A stretch of DNA of 64,000 nucleotides from Cordia subcordata (Eukaryota; Streptophyta; Magnoliopsida; Boraginales; Cordiaceae), in NCBI GenBank assembly GCA_028554755.1, contig JAPTOF010000007.1, positions 2,884,001-2,948,000 of the forward strand, read 5' to 3'. The translations under genes were made by a program, and so were the position numbers. The notes beneath the pieces were generated by a model, which was not told the origin of the DNA, made no database searches, and saw only the letters and a program-made list of their open reading frames with translations. Below, one piece after another: positions 10,301 to 21,285 of this stretch. Each line of letters starts with the position of its first letter. Position 1 is the first letter of the stretch.

Positions 10301-12327
10301 TTATCTGCAAAAGAGCTCACGATGTACGGAAGGATAGTTTCTTTCGGGAAGCCAGCATCAGAATTACCTTCTTCAGAGCTTCCTTCACCTGATCCTGAGG
10401 TATTATTCTTGTCATTTTTCCTAACTGCCCTCTATCAACGTCCATTACTATATCTCAATTGGATTAGCTCAATAACCTTGACTATACTAAAATCTAACTT
10501 ATGTCCTACTTCAACAGAATAAGCTGTTCTACTGCTGAATTTATCAGGAAGCCAAACTTTTTAATGTTTCACTGACAAATAACTATCGTGATTTCTTCAT
10601 TATATCAAAAATGAATATCTTCGAATCCCCCACATGACAATTTCAAAATAGTTCAAACAAATGACTTACAATGATGTCAATGCATAGCAATATGATTGGA
10701 AATACAAGGGGCTAACTGTATTGAATCTACTTTTTCTTGATCTTACTTGACTTCAAGGTGGTGGAACAAATCTTACTCTCTCTCTGTTACTTGTAGTTTA
10801 ACCGGTTTTGCAACTCTGTTCAGCAGGCTAGTGATGCTTTTCTTTATTATCAGTGGTTTGAAAAGCACTTCCTGCTCGAAACATTACTAGTATTAGCTTA
10901 TAGAAGTAAATTCTTTAGAGACCATTTGAAACGTGATTTGGTAATCTACTATGTGCAAAATATATATCTATATCTGATTATCCAAAAGGGCTTTGTCTCA
11001 TTTTCTTGTTTTCATACAAATTGTTTTCTCCTGAAATTTGTCTAACAAAATGGTTATTAACTATCATACACAGGAATTTCTGCATCGAAGAGCCTCTAGA
11101 AATTCCAACATCTCATGTGGAGAAGTATGGACTGAGTATGACGAGATGAGCCGAGAGAGCATTTGCAGAGTTGCTGAAAACAAAGCCTACACTGCCAGAA
11201 CATTAATAGATCTTCTCCGCTTTATTGCACCAAAGATGATGCATCGAGCTAAGCAACACTTCTCTCATGGGATAGCAGAAAATCTCGACGATCCCAACTA
11301 TGATCACTACAAGTACTGGTCAAATCCTCTCGAAACCAAGTGAGCAGGACTATCACTTTACTGTATTTCAATCAAGATTTTTGCATCTTTAACAAGGTTT
11401 CGTTTCAAGGACAGATCAATACGAACAAGTAAAGTTATGACCCTGCAAATGTCATGTAGAATATTAAACTCTCGTCTTAATGGTCTGACACTTCTTTCAC
11501 ACTGCCTACAAACCATGAGCCCCATCTCAGAATCTTAGCTTCACCAGATCATAACATTCAGATTTTGACAAAGCTGCATATTATGAACTAAATATTTGAT
11601 GGAAACTGTTGAGTAACTTATTTAGTATGACCATATCTTTCAAATCTGATGTCTCAAGACATCTAGTTTTACCCTTGCCAAAGCATTTACTATTTGGAAG
11701 TATATCTAGTCACGAAGTAATTACAAGATGAAAATTTCGTCCAGAATCAATTGAAATGCAGTTGGATTCGATTTCTTTACCGCTTACCTGGTTGTTTCCA
11801 GGTATTGTTGTTCAGCAAACTAATGATCAGTTATCTCTACCAGGCTTCCCGAAGCTCCTGACATGGAGATTTACTGTTTATATGGTGTTGGAATCCCGAC
11901 CGAAAGATCATATGTCTACAAGCTATCATCTTCAGATAGGTGCAAGAGCATTCCTTTCCAAATTGATGGCTCCGCAGATGGAAGCAAGAATGGTTGCCTG
12001 AGAGGTGGGGTGTACTTCGTTGATGGTGATGAGAGTGTACCAGTTATAAGCGCTGGCTTCATGTGTGCTAAAGGGTGGAGAGGAAGAACACAGTTTAATC
12101 CATCTGGAATCTCGACATACATAAGAGAGTATCGACACAAGCCACCGGCAAATCTCCTCGAGGGGAGGGGCCTGGAGAGCGGCGCGCATGTTGACATAAT
12201 GGGAAATGTTGCCTTGGTTGAGGATGTGTTACGAGTCGCTGCAGGGGCCTCCGGTAAGGAACTGGGAGGTGATAGAATTTATTCCGATATCATGAGAATG
12301 TCAGAGAAAATAAATATCCGGCTGTGA
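1349..12327 (+). CDS. PDAT2: Phospholipid:diacylglycerol acyltransferase, PDAT2-like
   Basis: Exons: 1349-1548, 1848-2129, 2402-2624, 9441-9724, 10063-10399, 11074-11339, 11844-12327, giving 691 aa. All introns are GT-AG and in phase. PDAT enzymes of the ER move an acyl group from the sn-2 position of a phospholipid to diacylglycerol, making triacylglycerol and lysophospholipid. Visible features: one membrane segment at about 71-92 ([17 protein letters not shown]), then the conserved block [20 protein letters not shown]. The lipase-type PHSMG has nucleophile S266, the likely Asp lies in VDGDESVP (591-593), and the His is H646 in [10 protein letters not shown]. The N-terminus ([10 protein letters not shown]) and inner residues resemble Arabidopsis PDAT2 (remembered 665 aa) more than PDAT1. 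Intron 3 is 6.8 kb because a Copia element lies in it in antisense; every exon is intact. The start is the first ATG of the conserved exon. Confidence 0.93.
2864..3196 (-). repeat. 3' LTR of the first Copia element
   Basis: 333 bp, lying at the low-coordinate end because the element is reversed. It is bounded by the TG...CA dinucleotides. On the minus strand it holds a TATAAATA box (in the stretch around 3046-3056) typical of an LTR promoter. The adjacent purine-rich tract at about 3197-3212 is the polypurine tract. Confidence 0.9.
3268..3997 (-). pseudogene. Copia RNase H region, frameshifted
   Basis: Two overlapping frames (3599-3997 and 3268-3612) carry the end of the Copia polyprotein: RT C-terminal sequence ([20 protein letters not shown]), then RNase H. 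The RNase H marks are [34 protein letters not shown] and [11 protein letters not shown]. The frame breaks near 3600-3650, where the expected link through the SWK/STVALS segment is scrambled, so no single protein can be made. RNase H degrades the RNA strand of the RNA:DNA hybrid during reverse transcription. Confidence 0.85.
4112..5271 (-). pseudogene. Copia integrase C-terminus and reverse transcriptase, broken
   Basis: Frames 4870-5271, 4358-4960 and 4112-4336 together cover the stretch from behind integrase through RT. Marks include [17 protein letters not shown], then the RVT_2 start ([43 protein letters not shown]) and the catalytic YVDDM box in [15 protein letters not shown] frame shift lies near 4900-4960. 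A stop follows [11 protein letters not shown] at about 4358, where the next residue is normally Trp. Both are inactivating. Confidence 0.88.
5278..6474 (-). pseudogene. Copia protease, GAG-pre-integrase and integrase core
   Basis: An open frame of 398 codons. From the N-terminus: aspartic protease [18 protein letters not shown] (active DTGA), then GAG-pre-integrase [14 protein letters not shown] with CEHCVFGKQ (the integrase HHCC zinc finger). The integrase catalytic core follows with [20 protein letters not shown] and the [16 protein letters not shown] segment, so the D-D-E residues are present. It ends at a premature TAA at about 5275-5277, and the next segment continues in a related frame just after it. 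Gag lies upstream in another frame. Confidence 0.9.
6492..7250 (-). pseudogene. Copia gag (UBN2/retrotransposon gag), C-terminal frameshift
   Basis: 252 codons. The N-terminal [20 protein letters not shown] and the middle [20 protein letters not shown] are characteristic of Tnt1/Tork-type gag. The arginine- and serine-rich tail ([20 protein letters not shown]) precedes what should be a CCHC zinc knuckle. In this frame the knuckle is lost, while the neighbouring frame retains [20 protein letters not shown], so a frame shift sits near 6530-6560. The start may be the ATG at 7250 or the in-frame ATG seven codons later. Gag forms the virus-like particle of the element. Confidence 0.87.
7251..8580 (-). 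other. Copia untranslated leader between 5' LTR and gag
   Basis: About 1.3 kb with no conserved coding frame. It holds the W-box-like cluster (7320-7545), a T-rich low-complexity run near 7540-7575 and CCCAA-rich low-complexity sequence at 7620-7920. The primer-binding site is at about 8560-8578 next to the 5' LTR. The 99- and 84-codon frames on the minus strand look like chance readings of GC-richer sequence. Confidence 0.6.
7320..7545 (-). promoter_or_regulatory. Cluster of TTGAC (W-box core) motifs in the Copia leader
   Basis: On the + strand this 225-bp stretch repeats GTCAA about 12 times, mostly as GGTCAA or AGTCAA. Read in the direction of the element these are TTGACC and TTGACT, the core recognised by WRKY factors. 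They lie between the 5' LTR and gag. WRKY binding here is inference; the density is visible. Stress-induced transcription is known for Tnt1-type elements. Confidence 0.45.
8581..8913 (-). repeat. 5' LTR of the first Copia element
   Basis: 333 bp, equal in length to the other LTR and about 94-95% identical by hand count, most differences being transitions. It is bounded by TG...CA and carries the same TATAAATA box on the minus strand (around 8764-8774). The intron sequence that follows (8914-9440) is ordinary, with no recognisable gene. Confidence 0.9.
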
Positions 12328-12615
12328 TTCCAGAGTTGAAGAGAACTTGTTGAATACCAGAACATCTCGTAGTAGCTGACCGACATAGTGGGATAAGGTT
12401 TAGTTTGGTTTTAGTTTGAACGTCTTATAGAGAAAAGTTCGCGCCACATGGGAGAGCGGACGGGACTAACTGCAGTTCACTAGCAGAATTGCAACCCAAG
12501 AAAGAAATGCGGCTGATCAGGTCCTGGCCAGTTAACAACCACCAACATCCACAGTCAGTTTTCTAATTGAAAGAGTAACTTTCTCAATTTCTGTAACAAA
12601 ACCAATAGTTCGAGA

Positions 12616-12621
12616 AATAAA
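12616..12621 (+). terminator. Possible poly(A) signal of the PDAT2-like gene
   Basis: AATAAA about 290 bp after the stop codon, in T-rich sequence. The position suits a plant 3' UTR. No transcript evidence is available. Confidence 0.4.
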
Positions 12622-13577
12622 ATTTTGAGAGTTATTCTTTCGAGGAACTTCTTTCTTCTATTTATCCGGTCAGAGTGGGTTCGATCTTTCCTTCGACCAT
12701 GGACGTAGTGGGAGTTCTATGCACTCGACTGCAATGAGACAAATCGTGACATTTTAGGGGACTAAATAGGGATGGAAATTGGGTACCGTTCGTTCTCTGT
12801 TTCTAGAGATCGGGTTTTGGGACGGGATATCAAGTGATTAATTCCAGTAACAAGTTCGAATACTAACAGGTACTTGAAATTGTTTCATTCTCATTTCAAG
12901 CCTTGTTATTTCGTTTTCATTCCGAGTCCCTAACAGGACGGATTTAAGCGAATTTTAAACGAGTCAATTGATCTCAGTTATGTTATTCATCCAATTATCA
13001 TCTCCAACTACATATGATTTGGAAACTACTTAAATCAAACTAAGTCGTATTTTACTGAGAGGGATCTACGATATGCAATATGATGTCACTTATTCGCGTG
13101 AAAAGAACATATTTTATATTTTAGTATTCCTTCTGTAAGTGTTACCATATCTGTATGACATGTAGAGCTGCAAGCATCAACACGATTGGACTTGAAAGCC
13201 AAGTATAAGGCAAGTTATCGAGGTGGCCTTGCTCAATGTTATTGGATGACATGTGAGCCTTTCCATTTGTGGAGTAGAAACGGAATATTTTTTATTTTTT
13301 TTATCACAACAAATCGTTACCTGACCACTCTATTTAATCTTTAAGGACAAAAGTTAAACAACTGTAATGTCAACACACTAAGTTAATGTTTCTTAGTAGT
13401 ATGTAATTTCTTGAAGTTTAGTTAATCTTAATTGACATCAATCAGTTCAATTATCAATATAAAAAATTCTAGAAGATTGGGTGCTGAAGTTACTATCGAG
13501 CTGTCCAAACTTTCTTACTTTTAATTTGTTGTGCTTTCCAGATGCACGTGATCAGAGATCCATCCTTTTTATATATA

Positions 13578-13972
13578 GGATAAATTATTATGGACCTTAC
13601 TGTGGTCCTTTTATAGTGTATCAGTTTCTTCTATAATACAAAAAACTCTTTTATAATTTCTCCGTAGTGACTAAAAATAAGCAAATGCCCCATCCATTTA
13701 AAAAATCGTCACTTTTAACCGATCGTTTACTAAAATAACAAATTGATTTTTATACTATATAGGGGATCCGATGTACTTTTAGAGAATAAAAGGAAGGGGC
13801 CCGGGGCTTGTGCTTATTTTCAGCGAATGATCTATTGAAAATAACGATATTTTGGACGGAGGGAGGACGTAAGTTTATTTTTAGTAACTATAAGATGATT
13901 ATGAAGTGGATTTTGTATCATAGGAGGTCTAATATCTTTTAGAGGATTATAGAAGCCTGTAACAATTTATCC
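13578..13972. repeat. Inverted-repeat element with GGATAAATT termini
   Basis: The left end GGATAAATTATTATGGACCTT mirrors the right end, which read in reverse is GGATAAATTGTTACAGGCTTC. Further inside, segments around 13640-13680 and 13865-13925 are also roughly complementary, so the ~395-bp element could fold back. It has no coding capacity. The flanks are TA-rich, so a target duplication cannot be judged. Confidence 0.55.
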
Positions 13973-14793
13973 CATATATTAAGTGGATGTTAGCTAACAT
14001 TGTGTGCCTCTTATGTAGTTAAACTTAATAACATAATTACCTCCAAACAATTTTGTCACTATGTAAACAAGACATTTAATTTGCTTAAGTAACTTTTATA
14101 CAAGCTATGAGTTATGACACATAATTGCTTTCTTATTATCTGTATGAGCTGTAGCACATGGACAATTAGTAAAACAGAGCATTAATTTTACAATAAGAAA
14201 CGCCCAAAGGAGACTTATCAATCTTACACCAACCATATAATGTAGAATAAAGGAGGAAGAAATGTTCCTGACAAACTTGAAGGACAAGGTTTCTAATGAA
14301 GATTTGGAAAGGGTAGGACAATTGAAAGGAAAGAGTTTGTTCGATAATATCATATTGATTAGGATACAGTGTTAAACATATCACTTTATTTTATTGATTT
14401 ATAACTCGCTATCTTTTGTATTGGTTTTTCTCTCCATTTTCAGTATATACATATGATTAGAATGTTATAGTACCGTAAATTTTAACATGTAAGTTCGATA
14501 AAAGAAAAAAGATTTGATCTTATAAGATCTAGCTAGCTAGCTAAGTTGAGAAAGTATGATGCACCTGTAGAAATGTAATAAAGTCATGAGCTTTTGAAGT
14601 AGTTTAGAAGCTGGAACAGCTCATTATCGAACTTCAGTAAGACACGCCAATTGAATCAGTTGAAACTCTAACATTGTTTTTTTGGGGGAAATTTCTTTTG
14701 TGTGCACTTTGGTTGCTCCTACTTGCAATAAAGGAGATATAGCCATTTTTTAATTTTAAATTGAAATATGTAATTGGTGTATTACGATCAATC

Positions 14794-14998
14794 TAGGGGT
14801 GGAAATCGGATCGGATTTTCAGATAATCGATTTTTTCGGGTTCGGGTTTTTTGGGTTTCGGGTGGGAAAAAAACCCGATCGGGTAGTTAAATAGTAACTA
14901 TCCAGGCGGATATCGGATTTTTTGGATGCCGGATTTTTCAGATTAGGATGTTCGGATACCCGACATTTCTATGAAGCTAAAAAATACAAAATTGTTTA

Positions 14999-15040
<42 letters not shown>

Positions 15041-15733
15041 TTTTTTGCGGTAAGTTTGCAAATACATTCATTGATAGTCAAACTAATTACATCCATATAC
15101 ACAAATAGCACGATGCTCAAAATTAAGCATAGGCTCCAATAAAAGAAAAGAGATTGTTCAACATGACGATAGACAAATCAACTCTTTTTAAAATATAAAG
15201 ATATTTCCATCATAACTACGAACCAAACAAAAAGGAAAAATTAATAAATATTAACTATACAAATATATTTCCACATTTATCTAACTTAAACATAACAAAT
15301 ATTTATGCTAAATTAATGTTACATTTTGTTAATTCTAATTATATTACTCAATTCAGTTGTCTAATTTATTTACAAATAGCTTAATTATGTTATTTAACTT
15401 CTCATTACTTTTGTAGAATATTTTTTTCTCTTTTTTTAATTGTACATTTTAATATTAATGCATTATATAAAATGTGTGTTTATATATGTGTTATATTAGA
15501 ATATTATGATGAATAATTTACTATGGAATGGTGTTTGTATTTTTTTCGGGTTTTTCGAATCCGGTTCGGGTAGGAAAAAAACTACCTGATATACTACCCG
15601 ATATCCGATATTTTTTCAGATATCGAATTTGGATATTATCCGAATCCGAAAATTTTGCATTTTTTCCACCCGATCATGTTCGGATTCGGATTCGGATTCG
15701 GATTCGGGTACCCGATCCGAATTTCCACCCCTA
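14794..15733. mobile_element. Non-autonomous hAT-type transposon (MITE), 940 bp
   Basis: The element starts TAGGGGTGGAAATCGGATCGG and ends with the complement TCCGAATTTCCACCCCTA. It is flanked by the perfect 8-bp duplication GATCAATC (14786-14793 and 15734-15741), the hAT hallmark. The outer ~190 bp on both sides are rich in CGGATTCGG/CCGAT words and form long imperfect inverted repeats. The centre is AT-rich, includes a (TA)n tract at 15003-15036 and has no transposase. Movement would need a hAT transposase supplied from elsewhere. Confidence 0.88.
15003..15036. repeat. (TA)n microsatellite
   Basis: About 17 TA units inside the hAT MITE. Length is likely to vary between individuals. Confidence 0.9.
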
Positions 15734-16343
15734 GATCAATCAACGAGCAGAAAAAAAGTCTATAATTTTTTGTGCTTATGTAATTCGTCATGTTTTACGT
15801 CATAAACTACAATTTTTCTATATTGCGTGTCTAGATAAGAGGGCCTTTGATCACATAAAAAGCATTTATACCTGTTGTATACTGATAAGCAGTATTCATA
15901 ATATGGATAAATTCTTTTGGTGCATCTTAAAAGTTGATTAGATTGACTTTTTTTTATATTTGTCGATCTAGTGTTACCAGTTCGTCTCCCTTGTAAACTT
16001 TACGTAGCTTGAGCGATCCACATTCAAGCTATCAGGTTGTCATTTTGCTTTCTTAACCTTCTAACTTAGCATAACATCTTTGATTTTCCCTTTTGTAAAT
16101 CTTGTAACCATTTTATTATAGATGGACTATTTTACTACATGTGCTAATTGGTATAGAGGGCGTACAGCTCTTTACTTGAGCGAATCGGCCTGATATGAAA
16201 GCATCATTTCACCTGCAATGCGTATTACTGTTGGCTTCAAGTGAACCAAGTGGAAATTTTGGTGATAAATCATTTTGAACTCAAAGTTGTTCATTATTAT
16301 TATTATTTTTATATTTCATCACAAAGTCCGAACTTAGATTATG

Positions 16344-16544
16344 GACTCGTTTGGATTGTCATTATCCAAAATATGTTTTTTTGATAGTTAAAATTTTAAA
16401 CTTCTGAAAAATGATGAATTTGGGTTTTTTTTTTCCAAGAGTTTTGGCCTTCTTTGAAATCAAGCTAAATATTTATTTAAAAATATAATTTTTTAAAAAA
16501 ATAATTTTTCATTAAAAAAAAAAAAAGCCTATTCAAACTGACCC
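16344..16544. repeat. MITE of the GTTTGGATTG family, copy A
   Basis: The left end ACTCGTTTGGATTGTCATT and the right end ATTCAAACTGACC are imperfect inverted repeats. The inside is AT-rich with poly-T and poly-A runs. Related copies lie at 28799, 36686 and 41775. Confidence 0.45.
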
Positions 16545-17167
16545 CATCACTCTCCAAAATCCTGACCACTTAAGTTGCTGACCTCCAAATTTTTCATTAG
16601 TTGACTATGAAAAGAGAAACAAACGACTTATCAGCCCCGTCAGTGAAATATATAAGAAAACAAAAATAATAAAGAATTACATTATTGTGGTTTTGAATAA
16701 GTTCTCACGCGGAGTAGATTAAACTCCAATACATTATAAGCTAAGAAAATAGTGAATATATATATATATATATATATTTAAAAATCTGTTTTTTTTCGCT
16801 GAATAGACATTTTAAGCTCTTTCCGTTATATATGTTTCCTTTTTTTTTTAAATTAAATATTTACTTCTAGCTCTGAGTAGTACTGATAGATAATGACTCA
16901 TCATATTTTAAATAATTCATAGTAGTACCCAATATTATCATAAGATACTTCTGCTCTAAATTGATATTGTATATATATGTATGTATATATATATATATGA
17001 GTGCAATTTATTTTTTCTTTCATCTCGTCTTAAGTAACATCATTTTACTTTTGTAGTCAAAATAATTTATTCTCAAGCCATTTATACTTTGAATAATTAA
17101 TTAACTATAGCTAGAAAGATTAAGAATAAGCAGCGGTTTCCTGGCAATAGTTTTTGCTTATATACAC

Positions 17168-17471
17168 CACTAAAGACGGTAATTTTACTGAATCATCGTC
17201 CACCCACTATAATGTTATGTAATATAGCTAATGAACGAATCCTTAACTTGATTGGTGAATGATGCAACTCTAGAGTTGAACAGTTCTAAGAGTTTCAATG
17301 TTTAAACCACTAATGTAGTATGACCTTTGTTTAAACCATTGTCTATGACCTCCTCCTAGTATAAGCAATGGCTGAACAAATGACGATTTTCAAATCGTTG
17401 TCTATGCATAGGTTGTGATTCGAAACTGGTGCCTATGGCCAAAAAAACCATATTCTTTATTTTTTGTAGTG
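17168..17471. repeat. Possible short CACTA-type element
   Basis: The left edge reads CACTAAAGACGG. The right edge reads TTTTTTGTAGTG, the complement of the CACTACAAAAAA terminus typical of CACTA transposons. Short subterminal words of the GTCTATG/CCTATGG type recur inside (17340-17440). No 3-bp target duplication is visible (CAC against TAT), so the left end is uncertain. Confidence 0.4.
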
Positions 17472-18140
17472 TATATATCCTTGAACAAAATAATATGACA
17501 CTGCAAAAGTTGCATAGAAATTAAATTTTATGAGAAATTATAGTTTCAAATTTTATGTTATTTTTAAGATGAAAAAATTTTAAATTCTATGAGAAATTGT
17601 AATTTCAAATTTTATATTATATTCATGATGAAAAAAATTAATTTCTTTTCTTTTTCTATAACAAAAAGAAGCCATTTGAATTGGAGAGAATGTTATCCTC
17701 ATTTTTTATTCAGAAGTTTACAACTCAAAACTTTGATTGCTGTGCAAACATTATTTTGACAAAATAAGCCACATGCAACATTGAATTTTGCAAACAAAAT
17801 GTAAAAGTATTGCTTATAAGAATGATTTTAAGAGATGTGTAACTTATTTTAGATACACCAAATTCTTTTAGCCTGACCGATCAAATTGTTTTTTTTTTTT
17901 GGCCATAATCATCGTACCTGGTCAAACTTCAATCAATAAAAAAATATTGGAGTAGTAGTCCATGAATTTGATACAAGAAAGAAACGAAAATAGTGATCTA
18001 TAGATGTATACATTTCAACCAATTAGGATCTTTACCTATTAAGCTTTTGAAAATCCTATAAATACTTCATCTAAACTGATGAAATCTTAAGCTGTATTTG
18101 TCTAAGATAAGTTATTTTTCAACTGCTGAAAATATTACTA
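17472..18140 (+). other. Upstream region of the GDSL gene
   Basis: AT-rich sequence with a locally duplicated phrase (GAGAAATT[A/G]TA[A/G]TTTCAAATTTTAT, near 17532 and 17590). No gene is present. The promoter elements just before the GDSL start are listed separately. Confidence 0.5.
18019..18064 (+). promoter_or_regulatory. CCAAT and TATA boxes of the GDSL gene
   Basis: CCAAT at 18019-18023 and TATAAATA at 18057-18064. The TATA box is 77 bp before the ATG at 18141, which places the transcription start near 18090 and gives a 5' UTR of about 50 bases. This supports the chosen start. Confidence 0.55.
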
Positions 18141-21100
18141 ATGGATGTGTCAAGTTCTTTTCCCATCTTTTTCCTCTTTGTTTTGGGGCTTGCTATGGTC
18201 AATGGGCAGCCTCTGGTCCCTGCATTCTTCGTGTTTGGTGATTCTGTTGTTGATGTGGGCAACAACAACCATCTTTACACCATTGTGAAAGCAAATTTCC
18301 CTCCTTATGGAAGAGATTTTAACCATACAGCTACTGGAAGGTTTTGTAATGGCAAGCTTGCCACAGACTTCACAGGTACTTTCGCCGCACGGGCCCCCTA
18401 GGTGCACTACAAAGTCGCCACCTATATATATATACATATTTGGAAAAAAGTTGTACTATCATAGACGATGGTTGGCAAAAAACCGTCATCTATGACTACA
18501 ATTACTGATGATTTTTTCGTGAAACCGTTGCCTATGTCTACTTTTAGCAGCGGTTCGTATAAACTCCGCCTGTATTACTACAAGTGGTGGTTTTCCAAGA
18601 ATTGCCACCTATTATTGGTTCTTTTTGTGGTGGTGGGAAGCTTGCATTGCCAAAAGCAAAAGAAACCCATTCATTTCTTTTTCCTTTTTCGCCCGTGTCA
18701 CCACATTGGGACATAGGGACGCAAAAGAACTATTTTTTCATTTATCTTTGTCGTGTTTCCTCGGTATTGTACAAATTCACCAATGACTTTTAAGCTTGTT
18801 TTTCTACAATATTGCAGCTGAGAACCTTGGTTTCACTTCTTACCAGCCGGCTTACCTTAGCGTGAAAGCCGAAGGAAAGACCCCCTTAACTGGGGCTAAT
18901 TTTGCCTCAGGCTCTTCAGGGTATTATGAAACTACAGCAAAACTATATGTAAGATGTTGCATTGTGGTAGATATATGAAACTGTGTGCGTGTGTGTGTTA
19001 GAATTGAGTAGATAGTACTAACTAATGTGGCTTGTGGTTCTTTACATCTTTAGCATACACTCTCATTGAGCAAGCAATTGGGGCTTTACAAGGAGTATCA
19101 ACAAAAGCTGATTGCAATTGTTGGGAAATCAAATGCTTCATCCATCATTTCTGGTTCAGTCCACTTTGTTAGTGGTGGGAGTAGTGACTTTGTCCAGAAC
19201 TATTACATCAATCCCACTCTTTACAAGTTTTACACAACTGATCAATTCTCACACATTCTTTTACAATCCTATGCACAATTCATGCAGGTAATTAGTCAAA
19301 TTAATTAGTTTATTTAATTTCCTATTTTCCTCATCATTGCTTCTCATTGGAGATATAATTAAGGTTTGTTTCAATTTCCTGTTCTTCTCCTTCCTTCTTA
19401 TTATCTCCATATCATACTTCCACGAGTGATATGTTTCAACTCTCTATAATTTGTTAGTTAATTACTTCTCTGTGTTTCAAGACTCACCACATTATCTTCA
19501 TATATTTTTAAAAAAGTAGTACATTACTCCCCAATGATTTATTTAATGAGCCGATCACCTCTTTATGATTTGTTTAATTAGTTGATTATCCACTTATATT
19601 TTTTAAACTTACTACATTACCCTGTTCTATTTTTTAAACAGTGGTACAATCACCTCTTTTATCTATTATTATATAATCGCCTTTAGATGAAAATAAGGAA
19701 ATTTTTTGTAGAAATACATAATACATTGTAAGTTTTAATGCTCATAAATGCCAAAAAAAAAAAAAAGCTATGATGCACAATTTAAGTTAATTTATAAGAA
19801 AAACATCAAAGTAGGAGTTATACGCAATCATTTCAAAAGCACAGTAATACTGTGATAAGTTTAAACATAGATCACAGAAAATAATGTGCATTTTACCCTA
19901 ATATGTAACGAGAGTTTAGTGCATCGATTGTTGTAAAATCACCAATTCTATTTGTTAAATGGAAAGGGACCTAAAATTATTGTATATTTTGTGAGAAAAT
20001 TTCTTCAAACTTTGGCAGGATTTGTACAAATTGGGGGCAAGGAAGATAGGGGTGACAACATTGCCACCAATGGGATGTCTACCAGCAGTGATTACAATAT
20101 TTGGTGAAGGCAGCAACGATTGCGTGGAGAAGATGAATAAAGTTGCTGTTTCATTCAACAACAAGCTTAACACCACGTCAAAGCACTTGCAAAAGAAGCT
20201 CTCTGGTCTCAACCTTGTTGTCTTGGATATCTACCAGCCCCTATATAACCTCATCAAGAAGCCAGCTGATAAAGGTAATCTTTCATCATTTCTCTTTCGT
20301 AATCTAAGCCGAACCAAGTCTTATTTGATCAAATATGATCAAATAACGTGAGTAATCCAAAAAAACGAAGAAAGTATTAGCATATTCCTTTTTTAGAACG
20401 GGCGATAGGAATTTCTTATTTACGTATTGATTCTGGTTTGGAACCAGTCTAGTGTGGTACCGACTAAAGGATATCTGACAGCTAAGTAGAGAAGTATTTA
20501 TATTTTTTGACAAATATTTTTAAAAGAGGATAATTTTTTGAGGAAGGAAAGTACTTCTTTGAATATCCTGTAACCGTGAAGTATTTATAGTACTTTATAT
20601 GACATTGTTCCTGGACAATAACTTTTGTTTATTATTTTACTTCGGAATGGATCTTTCCCTATAACCCATCCAGAATTTCTTATAATCAAATGTTGAGAAC
20701 AAATAATTACAATATCTCTTCAAGATAATAATTGGAAAATCTCTTAGATCACTATCTTGAAGACAACCTAATTTAAAGATGTGATAATTATTTGGTATTT
20801 CATTGTTATAATTAGTGATCACTTCAGAATATTTTGTCTGACAAGAATTCAAAGGGATTAAAGTAGAAACGAGATGAAATTCTACGAATTAAAAATTATA
20901 GGTAAATCTTCAACCATTTCTAAAAGGTTAATGGAAACTATATCCCGTAAATTAAAATGGACGTCTGTCCTTGATTGTATTAGATGAAAAATTAACTGTT
21001 GGAATGACCCCTCATTTAAAAATTTAAATTTATAGAGAATAACGATATATTAAAAATATGAATACTAACTTTTGTTAGTTTTTTTTTGTAGGTTTCTTCG

Positions 21101-21285
21101 AAGCACGAAAGGCATGTTGCGGCTCAGGGTTGCTTGAGACATCCATATTATGTAATCACAAGTCACCCGGAACATGTGCAAATGCTTCTGAATATGTTTT
21201 CTGGGATGGCTTTCATCCTACCGAGGCCGCAAACAAGGTTCTGTCCGATGATTTGCTGGCCAGTGGCATCTCCCTGATCTCCTAA
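18141..21285 (+). CDS. GDSL-type (SGNH) esterase/lipase, secreted
   Basis: Exons: 18141-18375, 18818-18948, 19054-19287, 20019-20274, 21092-21285, giving 349 aa, the usual size of plant GDSL lipases. All introns are GT-AG and in phase. A hydrophobic signal peptide ([16 protein letters not shown], about 7-22) points to the apoplast. Block I is [14 protein letters not shown] with nucleophile S35, block II is [12 protein letters not shown], and the C-terminal block V is WDGFHPT with D324 and H327. Block III, usually GxND, reads [11 protein letters not shown], so the Asn is replaced by Ser. I recall this type in a known subclade (GSSDF/GNSDF forms). The family hydrolyses varied lipid and acyl esters; no specific substrate can be given. 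Intron 1 carries a CACTA-like end and intron 3 a MITE-like repeat. Confidence 0.92.
18405..18660 (+). repeat. CACTA-like terminus in intron 1 of the GDSL gene
   Basis: CACTACAAAGTCGCCACC at 18405 resembles a CACTA transposon end. It is followed by subterminal words that recur in both orientations (CATAGACGATGG, CATCTATGAC, GCCTATGTCT, GCCACCTATT). No matching second end was found before exon 2, so this is a fragment. Related words occur in the element at 17168-17471. Confidence 0.4.
19430..19898 (-). repeat. MITE-like repeat, copy 2, in intron 3 of the GDSL gene
   Basis: It is in reverse orientation to the copy at 222-662. The right end ATAATGTGCATTTTACCC is the complement of that copy's GGGTAAAATG start. 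Matching inner segments are 19700-19745 and the ACCACATTATC/TTTTTAAAAAAGT stretch near 19486-19520. The opposite end is eroded, so the left limit is approximate. Confidence 0.5.

Larger units (their letters stand above)
12622..17167. other. Intergenic region between the PDAT2-like and GDSL genes, first part
   Basis: About 4.5 kb with no gene I can support. It contains a possible hAT remnant near 12765-12860 (GGGATGGAAATTGGGTACC resembles the end of the element at 14794), the inverted-repeat element at 13578-13972, the hAT MITE at 14794-15733 and a GTTTGGATTG-type MITE at about 16344-16544. There are TA-rich microsatellites near 16755-16780 and 16960-17000. The small minus-strand frames at 14105-14384 have no recognisable domain. 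Confidence 0.6.

Noticed and set aside
17168..18660. One CACTA element reaching from 17471 to 18405
   Set aside because: The two recognised termini face away from each other (end at 17471, start at 18405), so they cannot bound the same element.
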